Shown here: piece after piece, positions 1 through 11,743 of the stretch
How positions within the stretch are numbered: the stretch's first letter is position 1
How the letters are laid out: the number at the start of each line of letters is the position of its first letter
DNA from: Gaeumannomyces sp. JS-464
Taxonomy: Eukaryota; Ascomycota; Sordariomycetes; Magnaporthales; Magnaporthaceae
Length of the DNA: 64,000 bases
Direction of reading: 5' to 3'
NCBI GenBank assembly: GCA_002197995.1
Contig: NGZR01000004.1
Coordinates: 806,001-870,000, forward strand
Notes under the pieces: model-generated
The model's input: only the letters and a program-made list of their open reading frames with translations
What the model was told of the DNA's origin: nothing
Database searches by the model: none
Program-made: the position numbers and the translations under genes

Positions 1-1076
1 GTATAGCCTCCACCCCAACCAAACTCTGCAGCCGTGCCTCTCCCGCGATTGCGAGATGACCCCGCTGACATGGGCAAACCACTCTCCAGCCGCCGCTCGC
101 AGGAGCATCCATCGAGCGCTTCGCTCAGTACCTCCATGCTCCTTATGCCCCCGCAGCCAAAGCAAAGCCCACGTACCTCACACTGAAAGCCGTCATCCTT
201 GTTCCCTCGGTCACATATCAGACCTCCCCGATCGCAACCATCCCTCCTTCCAGCTTCGCCGACCTCTTCAACACACATCTGCTCCATCCAATCCTCACTA
301 TCCAGTCTTTCCTCCCACTCCTGACAGCTCGCCCGTCCCCTCCGCCGGTGCCACCGATCCCTGCCGCCGGGAACCCCGCCCCAAGCCCCACTACCAGCAG
401 TCACAGCCAGGGCCCGCCGAAAGTCCTCGTCTTGACACCGTCCATCGTGTCATCCATAAACCCGCCCTTCCACGCACCAGAGGCTACCGTGTGCTCGGCC
501 CTGTCGGCCTTTACCGAGGTCCTGACGGCCGAGCTGCGGCCACTGTCGATCCCTGTTACCCACGTGCAGCTCGGCACCTTTGACCTGACGGACTTCACGC
601 CCGCTTTGAAGGCCGGTGCCGCCGCCGCCTCGCGTGCGGCTGGCCTGCTCACGGGCCCGGACTCGGCTGAGTCTTCTTGGCCCGAGTCGGCGCGCTATTC
701 CTACGGCCGCAACTACACGGCGCAGTCAACATCGGTCATCGGGACCGGTACCGCGGTCCGGGGCCTGCGTGGCACCTCTCTGCGGGAGCTGCACAACACC
801 GTCTTCGACATCATCAGCGCCGACCTGGCCAAGGGCGGCCCGCCCGAGAGCGTCCGCGTCGGCCTCGGCGCGGACCTCTACGGCTTCGTCGGCCGATGGG
901 TGCCTCGCAGCCTTGTCGCGTGGATGATGGGTGTCCGCAAGGTCGACAACCTGGCCGCGTGGCAGCCCTCGCCGTCTCTGGGCGGCACGCCCAAGTCAGG
1001 CAGCGAGAGCGGCGAGTTTGTGGCCGTGCCTGGCGGCGACTCGTCCTTTGTTACGGAGCATGATGTTTGGAAATAA
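1..1076 (+). CDS. DUF1776 family protein (SDR-like), 3' part
   Basis: C-terminal part of a fungal DUF1776 protein, a family of unknown function with a degenerate short-chain-dehydrogenase fold; the 5' end lies outside the window. From about position 111 the frame reads SIERFAQYL, then the LVPSVTYQTSPIATI segment, the LVLTPSIVSSINPPFHAPE segment and the end FVGRWVPRSLVAWMMG, all characteristic of this family. Upstream, residues resembling the family (ending PAAARRSI) continue in the next frame, while the main frame has TGA at 57-59 and 66-68. One surplus base near 99-111 would explain this; a splice junction is less likely because no good acceptor sits there. Family assignment is from remembered motifs; catalytic activity is not expected from what is visible. 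Confidence 0.75.
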
Positions 1077-1552
1077 AGTCGCCGGTGTGAAGGCGGCTGG
1101 TGGGCTTCTCATTTAAATCGGCGCATCATGGGTTACGGTTGTGTGTTTTATTTGTTCTGTTGCTACGATTATCTGACCAGACATAATTGCCGATGCATTC
1201 AGTATCCTGGATGTGGCAGTCGGTAAATGACACCCCTCTTTTTGAAATTTACGACATCACGGCTCCTTTGTAACAAGTACATAGAAACAAAAAGTTTACC
1301 CACCCACTATCAGGGTGCTGATATCCACCAAGTTTTCGCTGACCACACATCTGATTTGATTTGTTGATTTTGGCGACATCGCCTCAGTAGATGTGGCAGA
1401 TGGTCAGTGACTTTGGAACAACCGCAGCGCTTGAAAACGAATACCTCGTGGTATAAAACGCCGGTGACGACAACCGATGCCAAGTAGAGCTACAATAAAG
1501 GAAGAAAGTGGCGCCTAAGACGGGCTGGTATCACAGCAAGTATCCCCCAAGG
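1077..1552. other. Intergenic, convergent 3' ends
   Basis: Lies between the convergent DUF1776 gene and YTH1. It is AT-richer than the flanking genes and must hold both 3' UTRs. I see no open frame with recognisable content and no repeat. Confidence 0.6.
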
Positions 1553-2419
1553 TTAGAAATTCCGTCCCCTGAACTTGTGTCCTCCCCCTCCGCGGCCTCC
1601 CCACCTACCGCCTCCACCCCCGCCGCGCCCGCCACCGCCGAACTTGTCCCTCTGGCCGCCGTAGCCGCCCCGCTTCCGGTCGCGGTCCCTAGCGCCGCCG
1701 TCCCGGTCGTCGTCGTCGTCAAAGTGGTTATCCCTCCTGTGGCCCTGCCCGGCCTCGTCGTCGGCCACGGGCGGCTTCTCGACCTTGACGGTGGGCTTGT
1801 CCATCTTCGGGTCCCAGCGCGGGTGGGCCCCTTGCTTGCAGGCGCGGCCGTCCGGGCAGAAGCCGCACAGGTAGTAAGGGCAGAGCTGGCGCCTCACGTG
1901 CTTCTTGGAGCAGCGCGGCCCCAGCGGGCAGAAGCCCTGGTCGTAGTGCGGGCAGGGCGGGAGCTTGGACTGGGGGTCGATGTGGAGGTACATGCACTCC
2001 TCGCCGTTCTGGCAGAAGCCGTGGCGCAGGTAGAAGTTGCACTCGGGCATCTTGCGCAGGTTGTACTCGTGCAGGAACTCGCAGCTGTCGCCCTTCTTGC
2101 ACAGGCCGCGCAGCCAGTGCTTGCACACCATGCTGTTGAAGGCCGGGCCGTCGCCGCGCTTGCCGCGCCCGCCGCCGCCGCCGCCGCCCTGGGTTCCGCC
2201 GGCGGCCTCGGCGATGGACGGGTCTGACACGTGCCGCTCGAGGCAGCGCGTGCCGTTGGCACAGTTGCCGCCCGACGCGTACACCTTGCATATCGGCCGG
2301 TCGGGCGGCAGGCTGTGCTGGTACGTCTGCTGCAGGAACGGCGTGAAGGAGAAGCTGTAGTGCGGCGCCGCGTGCGAGAGCATCTGCTCCACCGTCTTGG
2401 CGACTCTAGGGGGCGCCAT
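1553..2419 (-). CDS. YTH1: mRNA 3'-end-processing protein YTH1 (CPSF30)
   Basis: 288-residue zinc-finger subunit of the cleavage and polyadenylation factor, which binds pre-mRNA near the poly(A) site in the nucleus. Five CCCH fingers are visible: C44-H63 (C-x8-C-x5-C-x3-H), C99-H117, C127-H146, C156-H174 and C180-H199 (last spacing x4). The N-terminal FSFTPFLQ segment is typical of the family. Fingers 1 and 2 are separated by a Gly-rich insert, and the C-terminus ends in an Arg/Gly/Asp-rich tail after a poly-Asp stretch. The ATG at 2419 is chosen because the longer frame upstream is low-quality sequence absent from the family. Single exon. Very high confidence in the family; the RGG-like tail suggests extra RNA binding (inference). 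Confidence 0.95.
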   Translation of the reverse strand: MAPPRVAKTVEQMLSHAAPHYSFSFTPFLQQTYQHSLPPDRPICKVYASGGNCANGTRCLERHVSDPSIAEAAGGTQGGGGGGGRGKRGDGPAFNSMVCKHWLRGLCKKGDSCEFLHEYNLRKMPECNFYLRHGFCQNGEECMYLHIDPQSKLPPCPHYDQGFCPLGPRCSKKHVRRQLCPYYLCGFCPDGRACKQGAHPRWDPKMDKPTVKVEKPPVADDEAGQGHRRDNHFDDDDDRDGGARDRDRKRGGYGGQRDKFGGGGRGGGGGGRWGGRGGGGHKFRGRNF

Positions 2420-3079
2420 TGTTGTGTGCGGGTTTGGTATCGCCGTCTGGGGGAGGGACGGGCGACGGATTATCGGCGCGTCGCTCGCTCGGTGTGGAGG
2501 GATAGAGGAACGTTTGGCTTTTTTTTTTTGCGCTTGGGTCAGGTAGGTCGGTTTGAAGGTGCGGGCGACAACCTCGTGAGGCAAAAACGTGGTTGGCGGT
2601 GGAATGAATTGGATGGACACTCCGTTGGAGCTCCAAGTTCCAGTCGCCATCATCATCGAGAGCTCCATCGAGCACCAGACGTTGGTTGATTACATAATCA
2701 AACCAGCAAGCTACCCAGCCAGCCGACCCCCATCCTTTTTATTCTTCTTGAACCTCACCACAATCATTTATTATTTGCAGTTTTCAGAATTCTATTACAA
2801 TACAGTCGGCTCTCGCGTCTCCTTCTTTTCAGTCTGACCATATCCCACGGTGAACTGATAAAAACTGTCTCAGATCAAACTCGAGCCCAGGACCAATGAC
2901 ACCCAACTCCATGCAGCCGTCCAAAATGACACTAGAACGAGACCAAAATATTGCTAATGCAAACGCCCACCGCCACAACTGTTGCCAATGCTTGTTGCTT
3001 CTTCCATGACTTCGCAATCACCGACAGGTCCAACCAACAGCATTGGTCTGCACCGCAGCCCGTCCGACTTGCACGCCGC
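2420..3079. other. Intergenic, YTH1 promoter and methyltransferase 3' UTR
   Basis: Holds the YTH1 5' region on the minus strand, with a pyrimidine/T-rich patch at about 2519-2529, and the 3' flank of the downstream methyltransferase gene. No convincing coding content. Confidence 0.5.
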
Positions 3080-4572
3080 TTACCCGCTCTCAGGCTTCTG
3101 CGCGTACCAAAAGTACGTGTTAACGTATCGGTGTATCGAGTTGTCCTCGAGCGTCTTGCGCACTTTGACGAACCACACCTCGGCCTCGACCCGCGACACG
3201 TCGAGCAGCTCGAGCGGCTTGGCGAAGCTGGGCAGGAGGTCGTGGATGGCGTACTTCATGGTCTCACCGATGCGCTGCAGGTGCTCCCCCCTCACCCAGG
3301 GCCCCACCGGCGTCTTCTTGACCACGCACTTAACGTTGGTAAAGCCCGCGTCCTTTAGGTGCTGCCCCATGTTTCGGTGGCGGTGGAAGTCCATGCCCGC
3401 CTTGCCGAGCGCCTGGTGGAGGAGGTCGTAGAAGCAGGCAAGGTAGTCGTTTTCCTTCATCGTCCCGTCGTCGCACTTCGGGACCATGTGCGTGTCTTGT
3501 ATCTCGATCCAACCGCCCGGTTTTGTGTGTCTGCAAACAGGAAGAAGAAGCTTGTCAATCTCTCCCTCTCACTGGCAATTATCAAGCAAAATTATCCAGG
3601 TAGAAAGGGTAAATAGAGACATAGAAGGAAAGGGGCCACAAACTCAAAGCATCTCGCCATCGTGCCTTGGATATCTCTCAGGGCTCCCACAACAAACCGT
3701 AAATGTATCAAATCCCAACCCGAGCCGTTCAGCCAGTCCGGGTCCTCAATGTCGTCCACCACAAACCGCACACTGATAGCCGGTGAAGAGAGGCGCGTTA
3801 GTTGACATATTTACATCACCTTCCGCGCGAGAGGAGACAGCCCGATCTGACACGTACTTTGGCGGGACCATGACCGGCTGTATTGCTGACAGGTCTGTTC
3901 CAAGGACTTCTGAACCGGGATACTCATCCGCAACTAAAAAAGGAGAAAACAATGTCAGCAAGCTTGCCCTCGGCTGGGCCGACAACAGCCTGCCCATACC
4001 CGCAACTGCCCAACCTACCATCTATTGCCCAAACCCCTAATTTATGGAAAGTCACACGTTAGCACAAGACAGGCTCGCAGCAACTGGCACCAAAGCGAAC
4101 AGTATAGCGCCAGCCAACAGAATAAGGGAGAGAACAAGAAGCTTACCGGTGCCAGTGCCAATATCGAGGATCCTTTCAGGCGTGTCTCCTATGGGAGCAT
4201 AAAAGAGCTTCCCTCCCTGTACCAAGGGGTCAGGATCAGCCAAGACTTGGAGGAAACACCAGGAAAACTCACGGCTAGTTCCAGCATCATATAATGCTTC
4301 ATGACCTCTCTAAGGAACGTAAGCCAGAGAATTGTAAGAACATGGTAGCTTATTTTGGGTACCAGATTCAGAGCTAACCTCGACTGCTCGTCCTCGTCAT
4401 TAGGGAACGGATACCGGCCCTTGTTAAACATGTGGTATCTCCGTCCATTCTCGTAATGGTGCTCCTCAGGGGCGCTGTCGAGGCTCTCCCAAGCCTTGAT
4501 CGGATCGATGCTGCTAGTCCTTGCTGCCTCGAGCGTGCTTGCCGCCCGGGAGGCGGCGGAGGCCCCTGACAT
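3080..4572 (-). CDS. LaeA-like SAM-dependent methyltransferase (7 exons)
   Basis: About 324 residues after splicing. Exons read on the minus strand: 4572-4379, 4309-4273, 4216-4147, 4036-4019, 3933-3858, 3772-3644, 3530-3080; all introns are GT-AG and the exon sum is exactly 325 codons. Motif I (ILDIGTGTG then VWAID) is assembled across the 18-base fourth exon, followed by post-I acidic strand GSEVLGTDLSAIQP, motif II around VVDDIEDPDW and KPGGWIEIQD. The N-terminal YENGRRYHMFNKGRYPFPND segment is typical of the fungal LaeA/TAM-like group. Such proteins often influence secondary metabolism or development, but many paralogues have unknown substrates, so no specific reaction is assigned. ATG 4572 is the first in-frame Met. 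Confidence 0.9.
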
Positions 4573-7500
4573 AGTAATTTTTGTATCGTCGACTGTCTCC
4601 TGAGTATAGTCGCTTGTTTTCCCTGAGTGGCAGAGCGTTGGAGTCGTCACCTAGAAGATCCAGGAGACGGGGTAGCGTTCCGCCAGGGAGTATAAGAGAT
4701 TTTCACGGCAAAGCTGGAAGGGTGGGAATGGAGCGAGTTGCCGTTGCCTGCCGGAGAGATAGCATGCGAGAAATCACCGCGGATGAGGGGCACTGTGGAT
4801 GGCGGCGGGTAAGCGCCCCCGCAGATGGCGATGATATGGAGGACGAGATGCTCGAAAGCTTTTGGGTCTTCCCCACAAAGAGGGTACCGTTCCAGCAGAA
4901 TGGAACCAAAGTGGAGAAAAGAGCGCAATGTAACGGATGAAGAAGAGAGATAGCCCGATGAAGAGAACTGGCTGGCCGGAACGGTTCAAATATCAGCTTG
5001 GAAGAAGCCGTCCCCAGCACACGCCCAAACCGTTGGCGAGGACGAAAAGGGGCGGTCGTTCCATCGTGCATTCGCATTCGACCCCGTTTGGGGACGGCAG
5101 GGGAACCCAAGCCTCTGGGTCTCCCCGAGGCTGCATGAGTCTGTCAAAAAGAGAGACCAGAGAAATGCGTTGGGGGATGGATGGTCATGGATGTCTCGCT
5201 CCCCCACCGCCTTCGAGGAACCCCCTGGACGACGAGATGCGCCCCCACCTTGAGGCTTTCGATGTTTTTGATTTGTGTTTTTACGGACCCGAGAGCGGCA
5301 CAGCAGACAGCTCAACCGTACTCGTTCGGCAGCCGTGAATGGGGTCCGCTGCCAAGCCGCAGCTCGAGCGCCTACCTATTTGGCTTTAGCAAGATGTCTA
5401 TCTAGTGTCGACACCCACTGTTTTTTTGTTTTGGTTGGGGCACATGTGCATCTAGCCAAGCCGACGTGTTGATCTGGATCCTACGAGCCAGGGTAGCTAG
5501 AGCCAGTACCATGAGCAGGTTTTCCGCAATGTGTAAAAGCGTCAGAAAAGGGGGTGGAGGGCTTCGGCCGCCAGGAGGGAACAAAAACCCAACCCAAGAA
5601 AAAAAATGTGGTGCGCCGTCTCCATGTCATTGGTGCGGGTGCCGAGGGGTCGGCAAATGGCCCACAGAGACGGACCCGGCTGGGCTTTGTTTTCCTGCCC
5701 CTTTGGGGGCCAGACCGTTGGGAGCGAAAGCTGTGCGCCAGGTTCTTGGATATGGGAGGCGGCCCAGCGGATGGAAGCGAATCCTTGAACGGCGGCGGCG
5801 CCTGTCCGGCACTTTGCTGACCAACAACCACGCTGGATGCGGAACCAACTGCATGACGCCAAACCCGCTCCGACGGACCGGGTCGTCCGTCTGCAAGGGG
5901 ATCAGGCGGATTGGCCAAAGACCGAAAAGAAGCAAAGAAGATAAAATAGATAAACGAGGGGGCGCTTGCTGGTGGGATGAGATCTAATTTGTGCATGATT
6001 CCTACAGCTCTCACCATTGTTTGCTCCTGACTCTCTTCTGATCCTTCCTCCTCCATTGTGTGCAGGCAAGGCAGATTTCTGAAGGACCATGCACGGTCGG
6101 ATGGCGGTGCGCTTGGAGACAATTATCTCGATGCCGATTACCCCTCCCCTCATGCCGGCGTTACTTCGCGATTGGAGGGACTTGGTGGAGTTCCTGGTGT
6201 TGCCGTTTGGGTGGATAGAATCGGGGTCAATATCACGAACACGACCCCGCCCCCAACGGTCGGCAACTGTACAAGGTTCGGCCCAGCGCGCGCGTGTCCG
6301 CCATCTGATGGCGTGTGCTTGCTTCTGGTTTGGGCTGGGGTTGTCTGGTTTCGCTGTTCATGACAACGAGAAAATGTTGCCCGCCCGGGAAACGTGCTGG
6401 GATAGCTGGTTTTTTTTCTTTCCTTTTTCCTCACTGGCCTCCCTCTCCCTGCATCTGACTCTCCCATCTCCATAGCGCTGCCGCCGCGGTGGGTCAAGCG
6501 GCTATCACGCTCTCTATGGGTATTGGTCTTTGGCAATCCATCCCGGGCCGGACCGGACCAAGACATCGGCCGAGTCCGGCAACTGCGAGTCGTTCACGTG
6601 CAGTTCCGGGCGGATCCAAACACCAGTAACAGAGATGGAAAAAAAAAATAGAGAGGAATGAACCCGAATACAGCGCGCCATTCGATTTATGAGATGTTAG
6701 TCATTAAAACATCACTGTCACCTAGCCTGTATCGCCTGACTGGGGGAAAACCGCGACATTGTATTTCCCCGCCTGCAAATCGTGGGGTCTTGCGCTTCGC
6801 ACAGGAGATGCGTAGCCGGAGCGGTGTCGTTTTCTTCTTCCTCGTATCATATCCTTACTGAGGATTAGCCGTCCAACAATCTTGATGCTTGAGAGTATGG
6901 CCACATAGATGGCGAGCCGTCTCCGCCAGAGATGCTGCTCCCAATCCCCGTGACCGTCTGTCCTAATTTGCTAGGATGAGGAGAACTTGCTGGAGGCTTC
7001 TTAGCTTGATCTCACACCCCCCATCCGTGAATGCGTCGGGCGGCTTCTTTGACACTTTTTGGACGAGTAGTCTGTTGGTCGACATGCCACGCGGCCCTCA
7101 TGACGGCGGGAAGGGATACCCTGCCCTGGGGAAACACGAAGCTAGGCCATTCATTTGAGGTGTGGAATGTAGGGGTAGGTTGTCACGGGCTGTCTGCTCC
7201 CATTATATTATCTCCCTATTTTGGGTGCTAGTTCCGGCACCCTTCTATGCTCGCTCCTGCTTCGCCCCTGGCGTTGAAAGTCTGATCCCGCCAGCCAATC
7301 ACCAACAGCCCCGAGTCGGGATTATTTCCGTATCTCACTGTTCGCTCAATCGGGACCCGACATAGATTTTCTCGCAGGTTTCCGTTATCCGGGCTATCTA
7401 GACGAGATGCTGGCAGAACCCGTTGTTGCACAGCCTGAGGATGAGGATGCCGCAGCCGCAGGCAAACACATGCCGTGGCTTTCCCGGTATGATTTCCCCA

Positions 7501-8019
7501 CTTCTTTCCAGTGTCGTCTTTGTGAAGAGCAGACACCGGCGCCTGGCCTCTGACAGATGGTGCAATCTGCTGAACTGTTTGCACATGACGGAGAACTCTG
7601 GATGATCCTCTTGCACTCCTCGTGCGCCTTCAAAATCGGGTGATCCTGGGATCAAGCTTGGGTTGGAGTTGGCACTCACTCCTTCACCCGCCTATGACCC
7701 CGCGTAGCCGACACATGGTCGCACAGCTGCCACAGGGCGTAAATGAGAAGTCCATAGCACGTAAGCCAGCCGTTGTACGATTCGTATGATCTACAATAAC
7801 AGCCATACCCAGCGGATCGTCTCGCCAGCATGACAGCGAGGTACCACGTCTGACGACTTTCGTCACAGTTGCCGGATATCTGCGCCCAATGCCTCAGCTG
7901 TAGGAGGACTACGTGGGCGCAACCAAATCACCATTTTTCGCCGGAAAACACGCGACCTCCCGCCTTCCATCCTTAGCCACGACGAATGTTTAATTAAACC
8001 CAAAAAGCAACCCAACCCC
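4573..8019. other. 3.4 kb stretch without a recognisable gene
   Basis: Contains many overlapping open frames up to about 210 codons, but none shows family motifs, coherent codon usage or splice signals joining sensible exons. No tRNA-like A/B boxes or inverted repeats were noticed. It may hold long untranslated regions, a non-coding RNA or a fast-evolving gene. Confidence 0.4.
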
Positions 8020-8836
8020 TTACGCCTTCCAGACTCTCTTGATGCCCTCAGTTAGGCCAACATCGTTGGTCTCGAACTCGTACAGGCCGATACCGGCGAC
8101 GACGGTGGCGAGGTTGAGGGCCCACATGGCAGCCATGCGGGACTTGGGCACGCGGCGCTTGGGCAGGTAGTCGACGATGGCGACCTGCAGGCCCAGGTGC
8201 GAGTGCAGGATGAGGGCCGAGATGAGCACGGCGTCCATGGTGGGGTTCAGCGAGCCCGCGGCGAAAGGGGCAACCGTCAGCGGCACCAGGCCCGCCGCCA
8301 GGAGGCGCTCCGACGTCCAGTGGTATGAGCCGTGCGCTGGGGACTGGGGCGGGACGGGGGCTGGGTCGTTGACTGCACAGGGGGGTTAGTCCAAAGTTGT
8401 GGCTAGGGGTTGTTGTGATGCATCCTCTCGGGGCATCCTCCTTCGATGCGACCCGTGCTAGTTTGGCAGGCTAAAGATGATGTTTCTGGATCGGGTGGGC
8501 GGCGTTCTGCGTACCGGTTCCTTCGATTTTCTCTGTAGGGTCAACCTTGTTAGCAGCTGTCGATCAATGCGGGTCGCATCCGACCATATATCCGGCTTTT
8601 CCCATCCCTTGCAAGCGCATGGTGGCAGCTGGAGGGGCGAGAAGGAGGAACTCACGGGGAGGCGGGGGCAGTAGGCATCTCCTGCTCGAGGCGTGGAAGG
8701 CAGCGACCTTTGCGCTGCTCTGGAGGAGGGTGTTTCGTGCCAGGGCCGGGCGGGCGGCAGCGGGCGACAACAGCGACGGGCCGGCCTGGGTTGTCGCCGA
8801 CAGAGCCTGCCGCAGCGGACGGGCGAGCGATGCCAT
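8020..8836 (-). CDS. SDH4: Succinate dehydrogenase membrane anchor subunit CybS
   Basis: 183 residues from three exons: 8836-8656, 8532-8515 (18 bases) and 8372-8020; GT-AG introns, with a CTAAC branch site before exon 2. Small anchor subunit of respiratory complex II in the mitochondrial inner membrane, which binds haem b and ubiquinone with SdhC. The N-terminus is an Arg/Ser/Ala-rich presequence. The mature part has VNDPAPVP, HGSYHW, then GSLNPTMDAVLISALILHSH with the expected haem-ligand region (His123/His125) and the quinone-site pair Asp134-Tyr135 in the VDYLPKRR motif, then a last membrane helix and short matrix tail. It is divergent from the mitochondrial TyrRS gene with 542 bases between the start codons. 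Confidence 0.95.
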
Positions 8837-9378
8837 TGTGTGGGTAGAATGTCTGTCTCGAAGGTTGCGCCGTCAATTGGTAGGCAGGGCGGCTGCTGGC
8901 TGTCGTCGTCGTCGGCGTCGGCCCAAGGCTCGATTCGGGAAAAGCTGGGTGGTGCAAGGGGACGGAATGACGGAGGCGTGCTTTGCTCTGCGGCTCGAGC
9001 TCGAGGTATTGCCGAGGATGAGCATCGGAAGCTCTGATTGGCCCAATTTGACTTCAACCTGGGATTTCAGGCATCAAGCAGGTGCCCCCCATCTTGCTTG
9101 GGTTCTTGGGGTTGGCTGTGTCACATGATAGCGTGATACCCGCCAAGCAAGCTAGCATGCAACCCCTCGTTAAACTGCCTGCCGGATGCGCGCAGCTTGG
9201 TCCTTGTCGCGGGCGGTTCCACTACATCCCGCCTCAGCGAGCCAATCAGCAGCTTTTTTTCACAGAAACTTTTAGGAATTATTTCGAGGTCGTCCTCTGC
9301 CTCTACACGCCGATCGATTTTGCTGGCCGAGCTCCAAACTTGTGAGCGCTTGGAAGCGCTGCCATTCCTTCTTGCAAC
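8837..9378. promoter_or_regulatory. Shared divergent promoter of SDH4 and mitochondrial TyrRS
   Basis: The 542 bases between the two start codons must hold both promoters and 5' UTRs. Both products are mitochondrial, so co-regulation is plausible, but I see no specific named element. CCAAT-type sequence occurs (for example GAGCCAATCAG around 9238-9248), compatible with HAP-complex control; this is inference. Confidence 0.45.
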
Positions 9379-11503
9379 ATGCTCCGAAACATCAATCGGA
9401 GGGTGCCGCCAATGGTACAGGCTTCGTTGCATCTACGAAGCCTGCCACGGCTGACACGCCCAGGCTGTTGCAGATGTTCCTCTTCACCACAGACGGCCTG
9501 TTTTTCAGCGAGCGCACGGAGATGCGAGTCCAAGTCGATCAAATACCTTGAAAAGATGCGGGTAGCCCAAGAGCAATGGGATCTCAGGGCGGAGAGGATC
9601 AAGAACGGCACCGAGACGGGTCTCTGGGATCTGCTTGAATCGCGCGGCTACATCAAGGACATCGCTGGGTACGTTGCCCCTCGGCGACACTCGCGCGCGA
9701 AAACGAGGTTGGACGGCGGCCCGTACTGACTATCTGCTCCACGGCAGAACGCGTGATCACATCCGCGAGCTCATGAGGGTCAAGCGTATAGGGGCCTACG
9801 TCGGCATCGATCCGACCGCCCCGTCGCTCCACGTCGGCCACCTCGTGCCCCTCATGCCGATATTCTGGATGTACTTGCACGGGTACAGGGCTGTCACGCT
9901 CCTAGGTGGCGCCACGGCCAAGATTGGCGATCCTTCGGGCCGCCTCAAAGACAGGGAATCGGAGGGCAGCAACTTCGCGAAGAACATGGCGTCCGTACAT
10001 TATCAGCTGAAGCGCATCTGGGCCAATGTCGAGGCGCAGGCCCGCCGATACGGCTACGAGCCGGAGTGGGCCTGGCGTCGGGACCTCGTCAACAACAACA
10101 GGTGGTGGAACAAGCAGCCGCTGCTTGAGGTCCTGCAGAGGCTGGGCCGGCACGTCAGGGTCGGCCCCATGCTCTCGAGAGACACGGTCAAGCGGAAGAT
10201 GACCGAAGGCGATGGCATATCTTTCGCTGAGCTGACGTATACCCTCATGCAAGGCTGGGATTTCTTTGAGCTGAACAGGCAGCTGGGCATCCAGATGCAA
10301 ATCGGCGGCTCTGATCAGTACGGCAACATCGTGACCGGCATTGATACCGTCAAGACTTTGCGCATCAGCGAGAACAAAGCGTTGCCTGGCAAATTTCCCG
10401 CGGGCTTTGAGCATAAACCCGTCGGCTTTACGGTCCCATTGCTGACTAACTCTGACGGCGAGAAGATCGGCAAGTCTACTGGCGGAGGGAATATGTGGCT
10501 GGACGTCTTCCAGACTAGCGCCTACGATCTCTATGGCTATTTTGTCCGCCAACCGGACGAGGACGTCGAGAGGCTGCTCAAGCTCCTGACCTTTGTCCCG
10601 AACGAGGAAATCCGCGTCCTCATGGAGACGCATGAGACGGACCGGCGGAAGAGGGTAGCACAGCACAAGCTTGCCTTTGAAGTCTTGACCCTCGTCCATG
10701 GTATCGAAACCGCCAGACACGCCGAGAACGAACACAAAGTTCTCCATGGAAGAGACCCGAGCGCGGTCAGCTTCACCCACGACCCCGCAGCCAATGTGAC
10801 AGCCAACAATATTGCCAGCAGCATTCAAATGCAGCTGCCCAAGTCACTCGTAGAGCAAGGTAACGTTGCGCGCATATTGTATGCCGCAGGTCTTGCTTCC
10901 AGTGTCAGCGACGGCAACCGGCTCGCCATCCAGAAGGCAGTGTATATTGGCGGGCGTCCAGGCAAGGCCCCAGGCGCGATGAATAGTGGGCAGATCGACT
11001 TCAAGCCTGTCGCTCTCTGGTTCCCCCAAGAGACCCAACAGTTCATCGTCGACGAGAAACTGTTGATCCTGCGGAAGGGAAAGCATAATGTCAGGATCAT
11101 TGAGCTGCTAAGCGACGAGGAGTATGCCGCCACGGGCCAGCAGTACCCTGGCCAGCCCTACACCGGAAAGCTCAGGGCGGTGCGGAATGACATCAAGGCG
11201 CTTACCGAGGTGCAGGAGTCTCTGGCCGCGGAAACCGATCAGGAGAAAGCACGGGAGACCCTAGGGGGCTTTGAGGATGAGCTTCTAACACTGGCCGACA
11301 GGATCTCGGATCTAAGGAAGCAGCTCACGTGGTCCCAGGAACACTTCAACCCTTCGAAGCATAACCCGACCAGTTCCCCGAAGGCCGTGCTGGCCAAGAT
11401 AAACCGGCTGGAGAAGCAGTATGTGAAGCTACAAGAGTCAACGGAGCTGTTGAAATCCCGGACAGCGAAGGGCTCGCCGTCGGAAGGTACATCCTCGGAT
11501 TAA
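9379..11503 (+). CDS. cyt-18: Mitochondrial tyrosyl-tRNA synthetase, CYT-18 type
   Basis: 681 residues from two exons (9379-9668 and 9748-11503; GTACGT donor, CAG acceptor). Charges mitochondrial tRNA-Tyr. The class I HIGH motif is LHVGHL at about 124-129 and the KMSKS-type loop is KIGKS at about 336-340. A long Arg/Ser/Cys-rich N-terminus serves as presequence. It is followed by a charged helix (YLEKMRVAQEQWDLRAERIK) just before the catalytic core, the position of the H0 extension that lets Neurospora CYT-18 bind and splice group I introns. The C-terminal third carries an S4-like RNA-binding region and a coiled-coil/basic tail. Length is close to CYT-18 (about 670). Dual function in splicing is inferred from the family. 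Confidence 0.93.
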
Positions 11504-11743
11504 GCGGAGGAGTCAACGCCGGCGACGAACAAAGCCGGCTAGGGAACATATGTGGGGACCTAGCCCTTGGATTCGATCAAGGCTTTCATCACCTTTCTCG
11601 CAAATACTTGTAAAACTAGCTCCCAAAAGGAGAGTTCATAGCCGGACTCGCATGTACAATGATGATAGATATCCCATTTTCATGTAATATAGATTTGCAT
11701 AGACGGTGGGTTAAGGTCATGTGGATCATTCGACACATAACAT

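Noticed and set aside
1508..2227. 239-codon plus-strand open frame
   Set aside because: It is the antisense of YTH1; its Ala/Val/Leu-rich composition is the mirror of the zinc-finger gene's GC-rich codons.
5481..6122. 213-codon minus-strand open frame in the 4.6-8 kb gap
   Set aside because: No recognisable domain, signal peptide or splice partner, and several equally long frames overlap it.
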